From the NCBI GenBank assembly GCA_019414265.1, contig DXMJ01000005.1, forward strand, positions 1 to 50,310: DNA of 50,310 nucleotides, read 5' to 3'. How positions within the stretch are numbered: the stretch's first letter is position 1; every line of letters starts with the position of its first letter. Source of the stretch: Collinsella sp. (GTDB lineage: Bacteria > Actinomycetota > Coriobacteriia > Coriobacteriales > Coriobacteriaceae). Shown in pieces: positions 8,148 to 16,934 of the stretch. Under the pieces are notes generated by a model. That model saw only the letters and a list, made by a program, of their open reading frames with translations. It had not been told where the DNA came from and did not search any database. The position numbers and the translations under genes are program-made.

Positions 8148-8269
8148 AAACCTCGCACCCTCTTCTCATGCCAGCATGAACCCCGCCGTATAGTTCCCTC
8201 ACGGCCCGCATCCGGTGGGTCGATTCGTCACCACGGTCGCGCGCGAGAGCGCATGGAAGGGGAAGTATC

Positions 8270-11020
8270 GTGAGCGATTGCAAGAGGGTTTACCGTTTTG
8301 GAACCGACGCCCATGGCACCTGTGTCACTGAGGGCGACAAGTCCATGAACTTCGTGCTTGGCGGCAAGGGTGCAAACCTTGCCGAGATGAGCCGCATCGG
8401 TCTGCCGGTTCCCGGTGGCTTCACCATTACCTGCCAGACCTGTGTCGAGTACTCCGGCGCCGGCAACGTGTGGCCGGAGGGCGCACTCGATGAGATCGTT
8501 GCTGCCGAGGCCGACCTCGAGGCCCGCTGCGGCAAAAAGCTCGGCGACGCCAACGACCCGCTGCTCGTATCGGTGCGCTCGGGCGCTCCGTTTTCCATGC
8601 CCGGCATGATGGATACGGTCCTCAACCTGGGCCTTAACGACGACTCGGTTCAGGGCCTTATCGCCCAGACGCAAAATCCGCGTTTTGCCTGGGATAGCTA
8701 CCGCCGCTTTATCCAGATGTTCTCCAACGTCGTTATGGGTGTTGACGCCGACCTGTTCGAGAACGCCCTGACCCAGGCCCGCCTGGTCGCCGGCGTTCGC
8801 GTCGATTCCGAGCTTTCGGCCGAGGACCTGCAGGAGCTCGTCGAGACCTTCAAGGGCATTTTCTCCGAGAACGTCGAGGCCGCCCTGTATCCCGAGCTCG
8901 AGGCCGTCGACGACAAGCCCGTCTTCCCGCACGATCCGGAGCTCCAGCTGCGCCTTGCCATCCAGGCCGTCTTTGGCAGCTGGATGAACGAGCGCGCCTG
9001 CATCTACCGCAAGCAGCATGGCATTTCCGACGAGCTCGGTACCGCCGTCAACGTGCAGGCCATGGCCTTTGGCAACAAGGGTGAGACCTCCGCGACCGGC
9101 GTCGCCTTTACGCGCAATCCGGCCGACGGCACCAAGGAGTTCTACGGTGACTTTTTGGTTAACGCCCAGGGCGAGGACGTCGTCGCCGGCATCCGCAACA
9201 CCGAGCCCATCGCCGACCTCAAGGCCACTCCGGGCCTCGAGTCCGCGGGCGAGGAGCTCGAGCGTGTCTTCCTGACGCTCGAGGACCATTACCGCGATAT
9301 GTGCGATATCGAGTTCACCATCGAGCAGGGCAAGCTCTGGATGCTCCAGACCCGCGTGGGCAAGCGCACCGCCACCGCCGCCCTGCGTATCGCCATCGAA
9401 ATGGTCGAGGAGGGCCTGATCACCCGCGAGGAGGCCGTGGCCCGTATCGATCCCGCGCAGCTCGACCAGCTCCTGCATCCGCAGTTCGACGCCTCCAAGA
9501 AGTACGAGGCGCTAGCCAGCGGTCTGAACGCCAGCCCCGGGGCCGCCGTGGGCGAGGTCGTGTTTTCGAGCGATGATGCCGTCGCGCGCGCCAACGAGGG
9601 CCATAAGGTCATTCTGGTTCGCTGGGAGACCAACCCCGACGATTTGAAGGGCATGGTTGCCGCCGAGGGCATCCTGACCAGCCACGGTGGCAAGACGAGT
9701 CATGCCGCCGTTATCGCTCGCGGTATGGGCACACCCTGCGTCTGCGGCGTCGAGCGCTTCCACATTGACGCGGCTGAGAAGGTTGTACGCATCGAAGGCA
9801 GCGATCGTGTGCTGCACGAGGGCGATGTCATCTCCATCGACGGCACCCAGGGTATCGTCGTCGACGGCGCCGTTGATCTGGTTTCGGCCGAGCTCACCGG
9901 CGACCTGGACACCATCCTGTCCTGGGCCGACGAGATTCGCCTGGACGAGACCGTCGGCCACGCCAACCATGTGCGCGTCAACGCTGACAATCCCGAGGAT
10001 GCCGAGCTCGCGCTCGAGTTTGGTGCCGAGGCTATTGGCCTGTGCCGCACCGAGCACATGTTCCTGGGCGACCGCAAGAACATCATCCAGAGCTTTATCT
10101 TGTCCGATGATGAGGCCGTGAAGCAGCAGGCCCTCGCCGACCTGCTCAAGGTTCAGACCGAGGACTTCCTGGCGATGTTCAAGACCATGTCCGGTCGCGA
10201 TGTGGTCGTTCGCCTGCTCGATCCGCCGCTGCACGAGTTCCTGGATAATCCGCGTGAGCTCGAGGTCGCCATCACCAAGAAGGAAGCCGCTGGCGCCAAC
10301 GAGGAAGAGCTTGCCGCTCTGCGCACCCGTCTGCGTCGTATCGACGGCATGGTCGAGTCCAACCCGATGCTCGGCCTGCGCGGTGTGCGCCTGTCCGTCG
10401 TCTTTAGCGATCTGCCGCTCATGCAGGTTCGCGCAGTGGCCACGGCTGCTGCCCGCCTTATCAAGGAGGGCGTCGACCCGCGCCCCGAGATCATGGTTCC
10501 GCTCGTTTCCATTACGGCCGAGCACGTTCAGACTCGCGAGGTCATCGAGCGCGTGATCGCCGAGGTTTCCGCCGAGGAGGGCGTCGAGCTCAATATTCCC
10601 GTGGGCACGATGCTCGAGCTGCCGCGTGCCTGCATGGTTGCCGACGAGATCGCGCAGCACGCCGACTTCTTCTGCTTTGGTACCAACGACCTTACCCAGA
10701 CGACCTTCGGTTTCTCGCGCGACGACGCCGAGGCCAAGTTCATCCCGCTGTACCTGCACAAGAAGATCTTGAAGGACAACCCCTTCGAGACCATCGACTC
10801 GGCGGTGCTGGAGCTCGTGCGCATGGCCGTCGAGAAAGGTCGCGCCACCAACCCCGACATGCACTTTGGCGTGTGCGGCGAGCACGGCGGCGACCCCAAG
10901 TCCATCAAGGCCCTGTTTAACGTGGCCGACGTGGACTACGTGTCCTGTTCGCCCTATCGCGTGCCCCTCGCGCGCCTGGCTGCCGCCCAGGCCAAGCTCG
11001 AGGCCAAGCGTTCCGCCTAA
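8270..11020 (+). CDS. ppdK: pyruvate, phosphate dikinase
   Basis: Interconverts pyruvate + ATP + Pi and PEP + AMP + PPi, at the glycolysis/gluconeogenesis junction of many anaerobes. The 916-residue protein shows the N-terminal ATP-grasp domain (LGGKGANLAEMSRIGLPVPGG), the phospho-histidine loop HGGKTSHAAVIARGMGTPCV with the regulated Thr two before the His (about residues 480), and the C-terminal PEP/pyruvate barrel (GLCRTEHMF, RLLDPPLHEF, CFGTNDLTQTTFGFSRDD, CGEHGGD). GTG start at 8270 follows GGAAGGGGA. The presence of the Thr-Ser-His triad and the adjacent ppsR imply reversible phosphorylation control. Confidence 0.97.
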   Translation: MSDCKRVYRFGTDAHGTCVTEGDKSMNFVLGGKGANLAEMSRIGLPVPGGFTITCQTCVEYSGAGNVWPEGALDEIVAAEADLEARCGKKLGDANDPLLVSVRSGAPFSMPGMMDTVLNLGLNDDSVQGLIAQTQNPRFAWDSYRRFIQMFSNVVMGVDADLFENALTQARLVAGVRVDSELSAEDLQELVETFKGIFSENVEAALYPELEAVDDKPVFPHDPELQLRLAIQAVFGSWMNERACIYRKQHGISDELGTAVNVQAMAFGNKGETSATGVAFTRNPADGTKEFYGDFLVNAQGEDVVAGIRNTEPIADLKATPGLESAGEELERVFLTLEDHYRDMCDIEFTIEQGKLWMLQTRVGKRTATAALRIAIEMVEEGLITREEAVARIDPAQLDQLLHPQFDASKKYEALASGLNASPGAAVGEVVFSSDDAVARANEGHKVILVRWETNPDDLKGMVAAEGILTSHGGKTSHAAVIARGMGTPCVCGVERFHIDAAEKVVRIEGSDRVLHEGDVISIDGTQGIVVDGAVDLVSAELTGDLDTILSWADEIRLDETVGHANHVRVNADNPEDAELALEFGAEAIGLCRTEHMFLGDRKNIIQSFILSDDEAVKQQALADLLKVQTEDFLAMFKTMSGRDVVVRLLDPPLHEFLDNPRELEVAITKKEAAGANEEELAALRTRLRRIDGMVESNPMLGLRGVRLSVVFSDLPLMQVRAVATAAARLIKEGVDPRPEIMVPLVSITAEHVQTREVIERVIAEVSAEEGVELNIPVGTMLELPRACMVADEIAQHADFFCFGTNDLTQTTFGFSRDDAEAKFIPLYLHKKILKDNPFETIDSAVLELVRMAVEKGRATNPDMHFGVCGEHGGDPKSIKALFNVADVDYVSCSPYRVPLARLAAAQAKLEAKRSA

Positions 11021-11058
11021 CGTTTTGGGTTTGGGCGCCTAGCGTAGCCCCCTTCACG

Positions 11059-11098
11059 CCGCCCGTCTCATTCGTGAGGCGGGCGGTTATCATGTGCG
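11059..11098 (+). terminator. intrinsic terminator-like hairpin after ppdK
   Basis: CCGCCCGTCTCA (11059-11070) pairs with TGAGGCGGGCGG (11075-11086), with one G-U pair and a 4-base loop. The following T tract is interrupted, so efficiency is uncertain. Confidence 0.65.
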
Positions 11099-11132
11099 GG
11101 TTTTGTCTTTTTGTCTGCGTAAAAAATTGTTC

Positions 11133-11160
11133 TTGCAGCAGAAACCCGCGCGTGTATACT
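11133..11160 (+). promoter_or_regulatory. putative rplS promoter
   Basis: TTGCAG (11133-11138) and TATACT (11155-11160) are 16 bases apart, about 70 bases upstream of rplS. Confidence 0.6.
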
Positions 11161-11229
11161 CGAATACGTTTGTTCAACTACGTGCCGGCCTAGGTGGAAC
11201 GGCACCTCTAGAAGAGTAAGGAATTGCAC

Positions 11230-11571
11230 ATGGATTACATCCGCGCAATCGAGCGTCAGCAGATCCGCGAGGACATTCCTCAGGTTCGCGTCGCCGACAA
11301 CGTCAAGGTTCACTACCGCATTAAGGAAGGCGACCGCGAGCGCATCCAGGTCTTCCAGGGCGACGTCATCCGCATGGCCGGCGCCGGTGCCCGCGAGACC
11401 TTCACCGTCCGCAAGATTTCCTTCGGTGTCGGTGTTGAGCGTACCTTCCCGCTTCACAGCCCCAAGATCGCCAAGCTCGAGGTCGTTCGTCATGGTCGCG
11501 TCCGTCGCGCCAAGCTGTACTACCTCCGCGACAAGGTGGGCAAGGCTGCTCGCATCCCCGAGAAGCGCTAA
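11230..11571 (+). CDS. rplS: 50S ribosomal protein L19
   Basis: Large-subunit protein L19, located at the 30S-50S interface. The 113-residue product begins MDYIRAIERQQIREDIP and carries the L19 core (VRVADNVKVHYRIKEGDRERIQ, FQGDVI, TFTVRKISFGVGVERTFPLHSP, VRRAKLYYLRDKVGKAARI). The ATG at 11230 has AAGGA seven bases upstream; a TTG two codons earlier is less likely. It has its own promoter and terminator and so appears monocistronic, apart from the usual trmD partner. Confidence 0.97.
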   Translation: MDYIRAIERQQIREDIPQVRVADNVKVHYRIKEGDRERIQVFQGDVIRMAGAGARETFTVRKISFGVGVERTFPLHSPKIAKLEVVRHGRVRRAKLYYLRDKVGKAARIPEKR

Positions 11572-11605
11572 GAAGATCGCAGCGTCCGTCCACTCGTTTG
11601 GACAC

Positions 11606-11635
11606 AAGGGCCACCTTCGGGTGGCCCTTCTTTTT
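11606..11635 (+). terminator. intrinsic terminator after rplS
   Basis: AAGGGCCACC (11606-11615), TTCG tetraloop, GGTGGCCCTT (11620-11629), then CTTTTT. Perfect 10-bp stem with a stable UUCG loop and a U tract. Confidence 0.9.
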
Positions 11636-11664
11636 ATCTGATTTGCATGCAAGGAGGGCCTGGT

Positions 11665-12453
11665 ATGGCCAATATGACGAGCTCGGTTTCGGCATCGCAG
11701 GTTGCCGGCGAGCTGGCGAGCGCCACGTTCGAGGAGATTCCCGCCCTCGTGGAGCATTATCGCGAGGATCCGCGCCAGCAGGTGATCAAGGCTTGCGAAC
11801 GTGCCCTTAAGCGCCATGCCAAGGAACTTGCCGAACGCGAGCGCGTCAACGGCATGTACGAGCTTATGCATGAGCTCGGCGGTGATGGCGTGGTCGTGGG
11901 CGTCGACGAGGTGGGCCGTGGCTCGGTAGCGGGTCCCCTGACCGTGTGTGCCGTGTGTCTTCCGATGGAGCCGCGCATCTGGGGCATCAACGATTCCAAA
12001 AAGCTCACGCCGGCGCGCCGCGAGCTGCTTTCGGTGAAGATTGCCGAGGTGGCGACTGCTATCGGCTTTTGCCATATCGCTCCTGCGGATATCGATGAGA
12101 TGGGCATGGCCCGCGCCATTCGAGCCGCTGTCGCGGGTGCGGTGGCAGATACGGGGCTTGAGCCCGATTGCGTGCTTATGGACGGTAACCCCCTGGGCGC
12201 CGTGCCCCACGAGCGCGACGTGGTCAAGGGCGATGCCAAGATCGCCTGTATCGCCGCGGCATCCATCATGGCAAAGGTCACGCGTGACGAGATGATGGTC
12301 GAGTACGATGCCGAATATCCCGAGTACCATTTGGCCGAGTCGAAGGGCTACGCAAGCCCCGAGCACATCGAGGCGATTCGCAAACATGGACTTTGTCCGC
12401 TGCACCGTGTGAGCTTTTGCGGAAACTTTCTGCAGACTGAGCGCCTTTTTTAG
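11665..12453 (+). CDS. rnhB: ribonuclease HII
   Basis: Cleaves RNA in RNA-DNA hybrids and removes ribonucleotides misincorporated in DNA. The 262-residue protein has the catalytic acidic motif VVGVDEVGRGSVAGP (about residues 80-94), NDSKKLTPARRE, the third-acid region CVLMDGNPLG and the helix KGDAKIACIAAASIMAKVTRDEM. About 70 N-terminal residues precede the catalytic domain, as in the longer Bacillus-type RNase HII. The ATG at 11665 is chosen over 11647 because AAGGAGG (11651-11657) is spaced 7 bases before it. Confidence 0.95.
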   Translation: MANMTSSVSASQVAGELASATFEEIPALVEHYREDPRQQVIKACERALKRHAKELAERERVNGMYELMHELGGDGVVVGVDEVGRGSVAGPLTVCAVCLPMEPRIWGINDSKKLTPARRELLSVKIAEVATAIGFCHIAPADIDEMGMARAIRAAVAGAVADTGLEPDCVLMDGNPLGAVPHERDVVKGDAKIACIAAASIMAKVTRDEMMVEYDAEYPEYHLAESKGYASPEHIEAIRKHGLCPLHRVSFCGNFLQTERLF

Positions 12454-12501
12454 GCCAATTGTGAAGACTGGGACCTTAAGGGCTCCATAAACCTGCTGGT
12501 A

Positions 12502-12541
12502 GGGGCCGTGTGCAACGCTATTGTTGCGCGCGGCCCCTCAT
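12502..12541 (+). terminator. terminator-like hairpin after rnhB
   Basis: GGGGCCGTGTGCAAC (12502-12516) pairs with GTTGCGCGCGGCCCC (12523-12537) through 15 pairs including two G-U, with a 6-base loop, followed by TCATTTGT. The stem is very stable but the U run is short. Confidence 0.7.
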
Positions 12542-12641
12542 TTGTCGGCATTTGGTTGGTTTTTGGTTTGCTTCCGGTACTTACCCGCATGAAACCTGCC
12601 CTCATTATCGAGGCAATGCAGGAAGTGGGAAAGGAGACCCC

Positions 12642-13127
12642 ATGTGTGCCGCAGCCAAAATGAGCAAGACGCAGCAGCTCAAGGAGCGTTGGGAAGAGGG
12701 GGAGCTCGATTGCGGGTCGATCACGCCCGAGTTTATCAAGGGGCTCAGTCCTCGCGAGCTCGGTATGCTGGGCGAGCTTATCGCAATCGATTACTTTAAC
12801 GAGCGCGGCTATGCATTGCTGGAACAAGGCTATCGATGCTCGGAGGGCGAGGCCGACCTGGTGCTGCTCGATGAGCTCGACGATGTGGTGGTGATGGCCG
12901 AGGTCAAGACCAGGCGTGTTGCGCTGGATTGCGATACGCGGGTGTTTCCCGAGGAAGCGGTGAACGCCCAAAAGCAGCGGCGCTATCGTCGCATCGCGAG
13001 TTGTTATCTCATGGAGCATTATCCGCTCAAGGCGATCCGCTTCGATGCCGTGGGCGTCACCATTCGCGGCGGGCATATCGCCGAGATCGAGCACCAGTAC
13101 AATGCGTTCGATTGGCAGGTGTCGTGA
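12642..13127 (+). CDS. YraN/UPF0102 family endonuclease-like protein
   Basis: Member of the UPF0102 (YraN) family, with a restriction-endonuclease-like fold and no firmly established cellular role. The 161-residue protein has the fold's active-site pattern in GELIAIDYF, GEADLVLLD and VVMAEVKTRR (about residues 75-95). The ATG at 12642 follows AAGGAG by 5 bases. An extra 35-40 residues, mainly charged, precede the family core, so it is longer than the usual 115-125 residues. The stop overlaps the comM start by one base; yraN-comM-dprA is a widespread order that hints at a role in DNA processing. Confidence 0.88.
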   Translation: MCAAAKMSKTQQLKERWEEGELDCGSITPEFIKGLSPRELGMLGELIAIDYFNERGYALLEQGYRCSEGEADLVLLDELDDVVVMAEVKTRRVALDCDTRVFPEEAVNAQKQRRYRRIASCYLMEHYPLKAIRFDAVGVTIRGGHIAEIEHQYNAFDWQVS

Positions 13128-14650
13128 TGGCGTTCGAGACGTTTGCCGTTCACGCAGCCTGTATCCGCGGCGTTGAGGCGATTCCCGTCACGGTCGAGGT
13201 TTCGCTTGCGGGCGGCATCCCGGGCATCCAGATGCTCGGCATCCCGAGTATGGAGGTCATGGAGTCGCGTGGGCGCATTCGCTGCGCGATGCGCTCTGCC
13301 GGATTCGAGATCCCGCGCTCGGGCATTACGGTCAATCTGGCGCCGGGCGATATCCGAAAGACCGGTAGCGGCTTTGACCTGCCGATAGCCATTGCGGTGC
13401 TTGCGGCCGACGGTCAGATTCCACGCGACAATCTCGACCGCTGCCTCATTGCCGGCGAGCTCGGCTTGGATGGCACGGTGCTTCCCGTCAAGGGCGAAGT
13501 GGCGTTCCAGCTGCTGGCTCGCGACATGGGGCTGTCTTTTATCGCCGGCAGGTCCGACCAGCATGTTCCGCTCGCGGGGGTCGATTGCGGTTTTATCGAT
13601 CATCTGTCGCAGCTTGCCCGCGGTATGGGCGAGGCAGCTCGGCACTATCTGGATTCTGAAGTGCTCGAGGCCACCTTTGAGCCCGAGCTCGATTATGCCG
13701 ACGTGTTGGGGCAGGAGGTCGCCAAGCGCGGCATAGCGCTTGCGGCGGCAGGGGAGCTGGGCTTGCTTATGATTGGGTCTCCGGGATCGGGCAAGACCAT
13801 GCTTGCGCGCCGCATGACGGGTATCTTGCCCGAGCTTTCCGTCGAGGATCAGCAGGAGGCGCTGTGCATTCATTCGGTCTTGGGTGAGAACATCGATGGC
13901 CTGCTTGCGGGGCATCGGCCGTTTCGAAGCCCCCATCACAGCATTTCGACAGCGGGCCTTATTGGCGGAGGGCGCCCGGTGCATCCGGGCGAGATCAGCC
14001 TTGCCCATGGCGGCGTGCTCTTTTTGGACGAGCTTGCCGAGTTTCCCACCGGTGTGCTGCAGACGCTTCGTCAGCCTATCGAGCGCGGCTATGTCAGGAT
14101 CGTGCGCGTCGACGGCGCCTTCACGTTTCCCTCGCGCTTTCAGCTGCTTGCGGCGAGCAATCCCTGCCCCTGCGGTTTTTTGGGCGATCGCGAGGTTCCG
14201 TGTCGTTGCTCGGCATCGATGGTCGAGCGCTATCGGTCCAAGCTGCGCGGTCCCTTGGCCGACCGCATCGACCTGATGCTCGACGTGACCCGCCCCGATC
14301 CGCAGGTGATTATCGAGGGCGCCGAGGGTATGTCGTCGGCCGAGCTGCGCGACTACGTTGTCCGCGGTCGGGCTTTTCGTGCCTGGCGCGAGACCCATAT
14401 GGACGATGCAGACTCCGAGGCCGAGGATGCCGAGCCCCGCTCTATCGATGGTGTTGTATCGACCTTTGCGCTTGATCAGGCGGCGGAAACGTGCGTGCTC
14501 GGCCTGTCGAAGCGCACGCATCTCACGGGACGCGGCATCGTGCGTCTGGTTCGCATCGCACGCACGATTGCCGATGTCGCAGAAAGCGAGCGGGTGACGC
14601 AAGACCACGTGCTCGAGGCCGCGATGTATCAGGGAAGGAGGGATCAGTGA
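13127..14650 (+). CDS. comM: Mg-chelatase-like AAA+ ATPase ComM (YifB)
   Basis: AAA+ helicase-like protein that promotes branch migration during natural transformation in Vibrio and Haemophilus. The 507-residue protein has the N-terminal Lon-like fold domain (VEVSLAGGIPGIQMLGIPS), Walker A GSPGSGKTMLARRM (about residues 220-233), Walker B GGVLFLDELAEF, the NPCPCGFLGD cysteine motif and a C-terminal Mg-chelatase domain (LSKRTHLTGRGIVRLVRIART). The ATG overlaps the yraN stop (TGATG) and the stop overlaps the dprA start (TGATG), so the three genes are translationally coupled. Confidence 0.95.
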   Translation: MAFETFAVHAACIRGVEAIPVTVEVSLAGGIPGIQMLGIPSMEVMESRGRIRCAMRSAGFEIPRSGITVNLAPGDIRKTGSGFDLPIAIAVLAADGQIPRDNLDRCLIAGELGLDGTVLPVKGEVAFQLLARDMGLSFIAGRSDQHVPLAGVDCGFIDHLSQLARGMGEAARHYLDSEVLEATFEPELDYADVLGQEVAKRGIALAAAGELGLLMIGSPGSGKTMLARRMTGILPELSVEDQQEALCIHSVLGENIDGLLAGHRPFRSPHHSISTAGLIGGGRPVHPGEISLAHGGVLFLDELAEFPTGVLQTLRQPIERGYVRIVRVDGAFTFPSRFQLLAASNPCPCGFLGDREVPCRCSASMVERYRSKLRGPLADRIDLMLDVTRPDPQVIIEGAEGMSSAELRDYVVRGRAFRAWRETHMDDADSEAEDAEPRSIDGVVSTFALDQAAETCVLGLSKRTHLTGRGIVRLVRIARTIADVAESERVTQDHVLEAAMYQGRRDQ

Positions 14651-15582
14651 TGGGTGAGGTCCGCTACGAACTGCATCCCGGTGATGGGCTGTTTCCCGCT
14701 ACTGTTCTGGAACTTTCCGATGTGCCGCAGACGTTGTTCGTCCGTGGCGACCCGGAGGTGCTCTCGACGCCGGCGCTCTCGATTATCGGTGCGCGCAAGG
14801 CCTCGCCGTACGGTCTTGCCGTGGCAGAGCTGGCCGCGAAAGTTGCGGTCGAGGCGGGGGTGACGGTGGTCTCGGGCGGTGCGGTCGGCTGCGACCAGGC
14901 CTCGGGTTGGGCCGCGGTCAACGCCGGGGGCAGGCACGTCTTGGTTTTGGGTACGGGCGCCGACGTGGTCTACCCGCGTTCGAGTGCGGGGCTTATCGCG
15001 CGCACGATCGATACGGGCGGTGCGGTCGTGTCCATCTCGCCTTGGGGCATGGGGCCGCGTAAGTTTGCCTTTCCGCGGCGTAACCGGGTGATTGCCGCGC
15101 TTTCGCAGGCACTCTTCGTGTCGGAGGCCGGCATGCCTTCGGGCACGTTCTCGACGGCGGAGGCCGCCATGGACCTGGGGCGCGAACTGCTTGCGGTACC
15201 GGGCTCCATTTTGTCGCCCGAGTCGCGCGGGACCAACTATCTCATTGCCAACGGGGCCTGCTGCATTATTGACGAGGAGTCCATCGAGATGGCCATCTCT
15301 CGAATCTACGGTACCCTGCGCTATTCGCGTCCCGATGCGCCCGGTATCGCGGATCTGGACCCCACACAGCAGGCCGTGATGCATGCCCTCATCGCCTCGC
15401 CGCTCAAGGTTGAAGACATCGCCACACTCGTCTCCCTTGATGCCGTCGGTGTGCTCAAGCTCCTGGGCTCGCTCGAGCTCGAGGGCCTCATCGAGCGCAT
15501 GATGGATGGAAGGTATGCGCCCTCCAAGTTTGCCCTTCACGCCCAGACGCCCTTCGGTCACAATGGAAAACGTGTCAATTAG
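14650..15582 (+). CDS. dprA: DNA-processing protein DprA (Smf), divergent active loop
   Basis: Rossmann-fold protein that loads RecA on incoming single-stranded DNA during transformation. The 310-residue protein has GARKASPYG, the glycine-rich loop, VLGTGADVVYPR, FAFPRRNRVIAALSQ, VPGSILSPESRGTNYLIANGA and a C-terminal winged helix (about residues 235-295). The usual SGxARGID motif is here SGGAVGCD (about residues 76-83): Val replaces the Arg and Cys the Ile, and the following AxAH is SGWA. That Arg contributes to DNA binding in studied DprA proteins. The reading frame is otherwise intact. Coupled to comM. Confidence 0.92.
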   Translation: MGEVRYELHPGDGLFPATVLELSDVPQTLFVRGDPEVLSTPALSIIGARKASPYGLAVAELAAKVAVEAGVTVVSGGAVGCDQASGWAAVNAGGRHVLVLGTGADVVYPRSSAGLIARTIDTGGAVVSISPWGMGPRKFAFPRRNRVIAALSQALFVSEAGMPSGTFSTAEAAMDLGRELLAVPGSILSPESRGTNYLIANGACCIIDEESIEMAISRIYGTLRYSRPDAPGIADLDPTQQAVMHALIASPLKVEDIATLVSLDAVGVLKLLGSLELEGLIERMMDGRYAPSKFALHAQTPFGHNGKRVN

Positions 15583-15596
15583 AAAGGTGTTTGCAG

Positions 15597-16934
15597 ATGC
15601 TGTTTGATCAGGTGACGGTTATCGGTGGCGGTCTAGCGGGATCGGAATGCGCGATTCAGCTGGCAGATCGCGGGTTCGCCGTAAAGCTGTGCGAGATGCG
15701 CCCGCAGGTAAGCTCTCCTGCCCACCATACCGATCACTTGGCGGAGCTCGTCTGCTCCAATTCATTTAAGTCGACCCGTCCCGATTCCGCCGCCGGTCTG
15801 CTGAAGGCCGAGCTCGAGCGCATGGGTTCGGTGCTGCTCGACTGTGCTCATCGTGCGGCCGTTCCCGCTGGCGGCGCCCTGGCGGTCGACCGCGTCAAGT
15901 TTTCCGAGCTCGTCGAGGCCGAGGTTGCCGCCCGCCCCAATATCGAGGTCGCCCACGGTGAGGTCACCCAGATCCCCGAGGGTCATGTGGTTATCGCCGC
16001 GGGTCCCTTGTGCTCGCCGGCATTGAGCGAGGAGGTCATGAAGCTTGTCGGTGGTGACGCCCTGGCGTTCTTTGACGCGGCCGCCCCGATTGTCGATGCC
16101 TCGACGCTCGATATGGACGTGCTGTTCTCGCAGTCGCGCTACGAGGAGCAGGGGAGTGGCGACTATCTGAATGCCCCGCTTAACAAGGAAGAGTACGAGG
16201 TCTTTATCGAGGCGCTCACCACGGCCGATCGCGTGGTGCTCAAGGATTTTGAGGGCGGGGACCTGTTCCAGGCCTGTCAGCCTGCCGAGGAGGTTGCGCG
16301 CACGGGCAAGGATGCCATCCGCTTTGGCGCTATGAAGCCCGTCGGGCTCACCGACCCGCGCACCGGTCGTCGTCCCTGGGCGGCAATTCAGCTGCGCGCC
16401 GAGAACAAGGAGAAGACCGCCTATAACCTGGTTGGCTTCCAGACCAACCTGACCTTCGGCGAACAGAAGCGCGTCTTCCATATGGTTCCCGGCCTGGAGA
16501 ACGCCGAGTTCTTCCGCTACGGCGTCATGCACCGCAACACCTTTGTCGATGCTCCGCACGTGCTCGACGGCACCTTTGCCGTTCCCGGCACGAGCGTGCG
16601 TCTTGCCGGCCAGATCACCGGTACCGAGGGGTACATGGAGGCCGTGGCGACGGGTCTGCTCGCCGCGCTCAACACCTATGCCGAGGCTATCGGTGCCGCG
16701 GGCGTCGAGCTGCCGCGCGTGGGCGCCCTGGGCGCGCTCGTGGGGTATGCGACCGATCCGGCTACGGTGGGCTATCAACCCATGCACGTCAACTTTGGCC
16801 TTGTTCCGCCGCTCGAGGACGGTAAGCGTCGCAGCAAGCGCGATCGTTACCAGGCCTACGCGGATCGCGCCCTCAAGGCCCTGGACGCCTATCTGGAAAC
16901 GCGCTCCGATCTGTTTGGAGGCGAGAGGTCATAG
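15597..16934 (+). CDS. trmFO: methylenetetrahydrofolate-tRNA-(uracil-5-)-methyltransferase TrmFO
   Basis: Folate- and FAD-dependent enzyme that forms m5U54 (T54) in the tRNA T-loop. The 445-residue protein has the FAD-binding VTVIGGGLAGSECAIQLA at its N-terminus, the GidA-like LCEMRPQVSSPAHHTDHLAEL and CSNSFKS segments, and the C-terminal GQITGTEGYMEAVATGLLAA and PMHVNFGLVPPL motifs. The ATG at 15597 follows AAAGG by 9 bases; a TTG two codons earlier is the alternative. Its last codons overlap the beginning of xerC. Confidence 0.96.
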   Translation: MLFDQVTVIGGGLAGSECAIQLADRGFAVKLCEMRPQVSSPAHHTDHLAELVCSNSFKSTRPDSAAGLLKAELERMGSVLLDCAHRAAVPAGGALAVDRVKFSELVEAEVAARPNIEVAHGEVTQIPEGHVVIAAGPLCSPALSEEVMKLVGGDALAFFDAAAPIVDASTLDMDVLFSQSRYEEQGSGDYLNAPLNKEEYEVFIEALTTADRVVLKDFEGGDLFQACQPAEEVARTGKDAIRFGAMKPVGLTDPRTGRRPWAAIQLRAENKEKTAYNLVGFQTNLTFGEQKRVFHMVPGLENAEFFRYGVMHRNTFVDAPHVLDGTFAVPGTSVRLAGQITGTEGYMEAVATGLLAALNTYAEAIGAAGVELPRVGALGALVGYATDPATVGYQPMHVNFGLVPPLEDGKRRSKRDRYQAYADRALKALDAYLETRSDLFGGERS

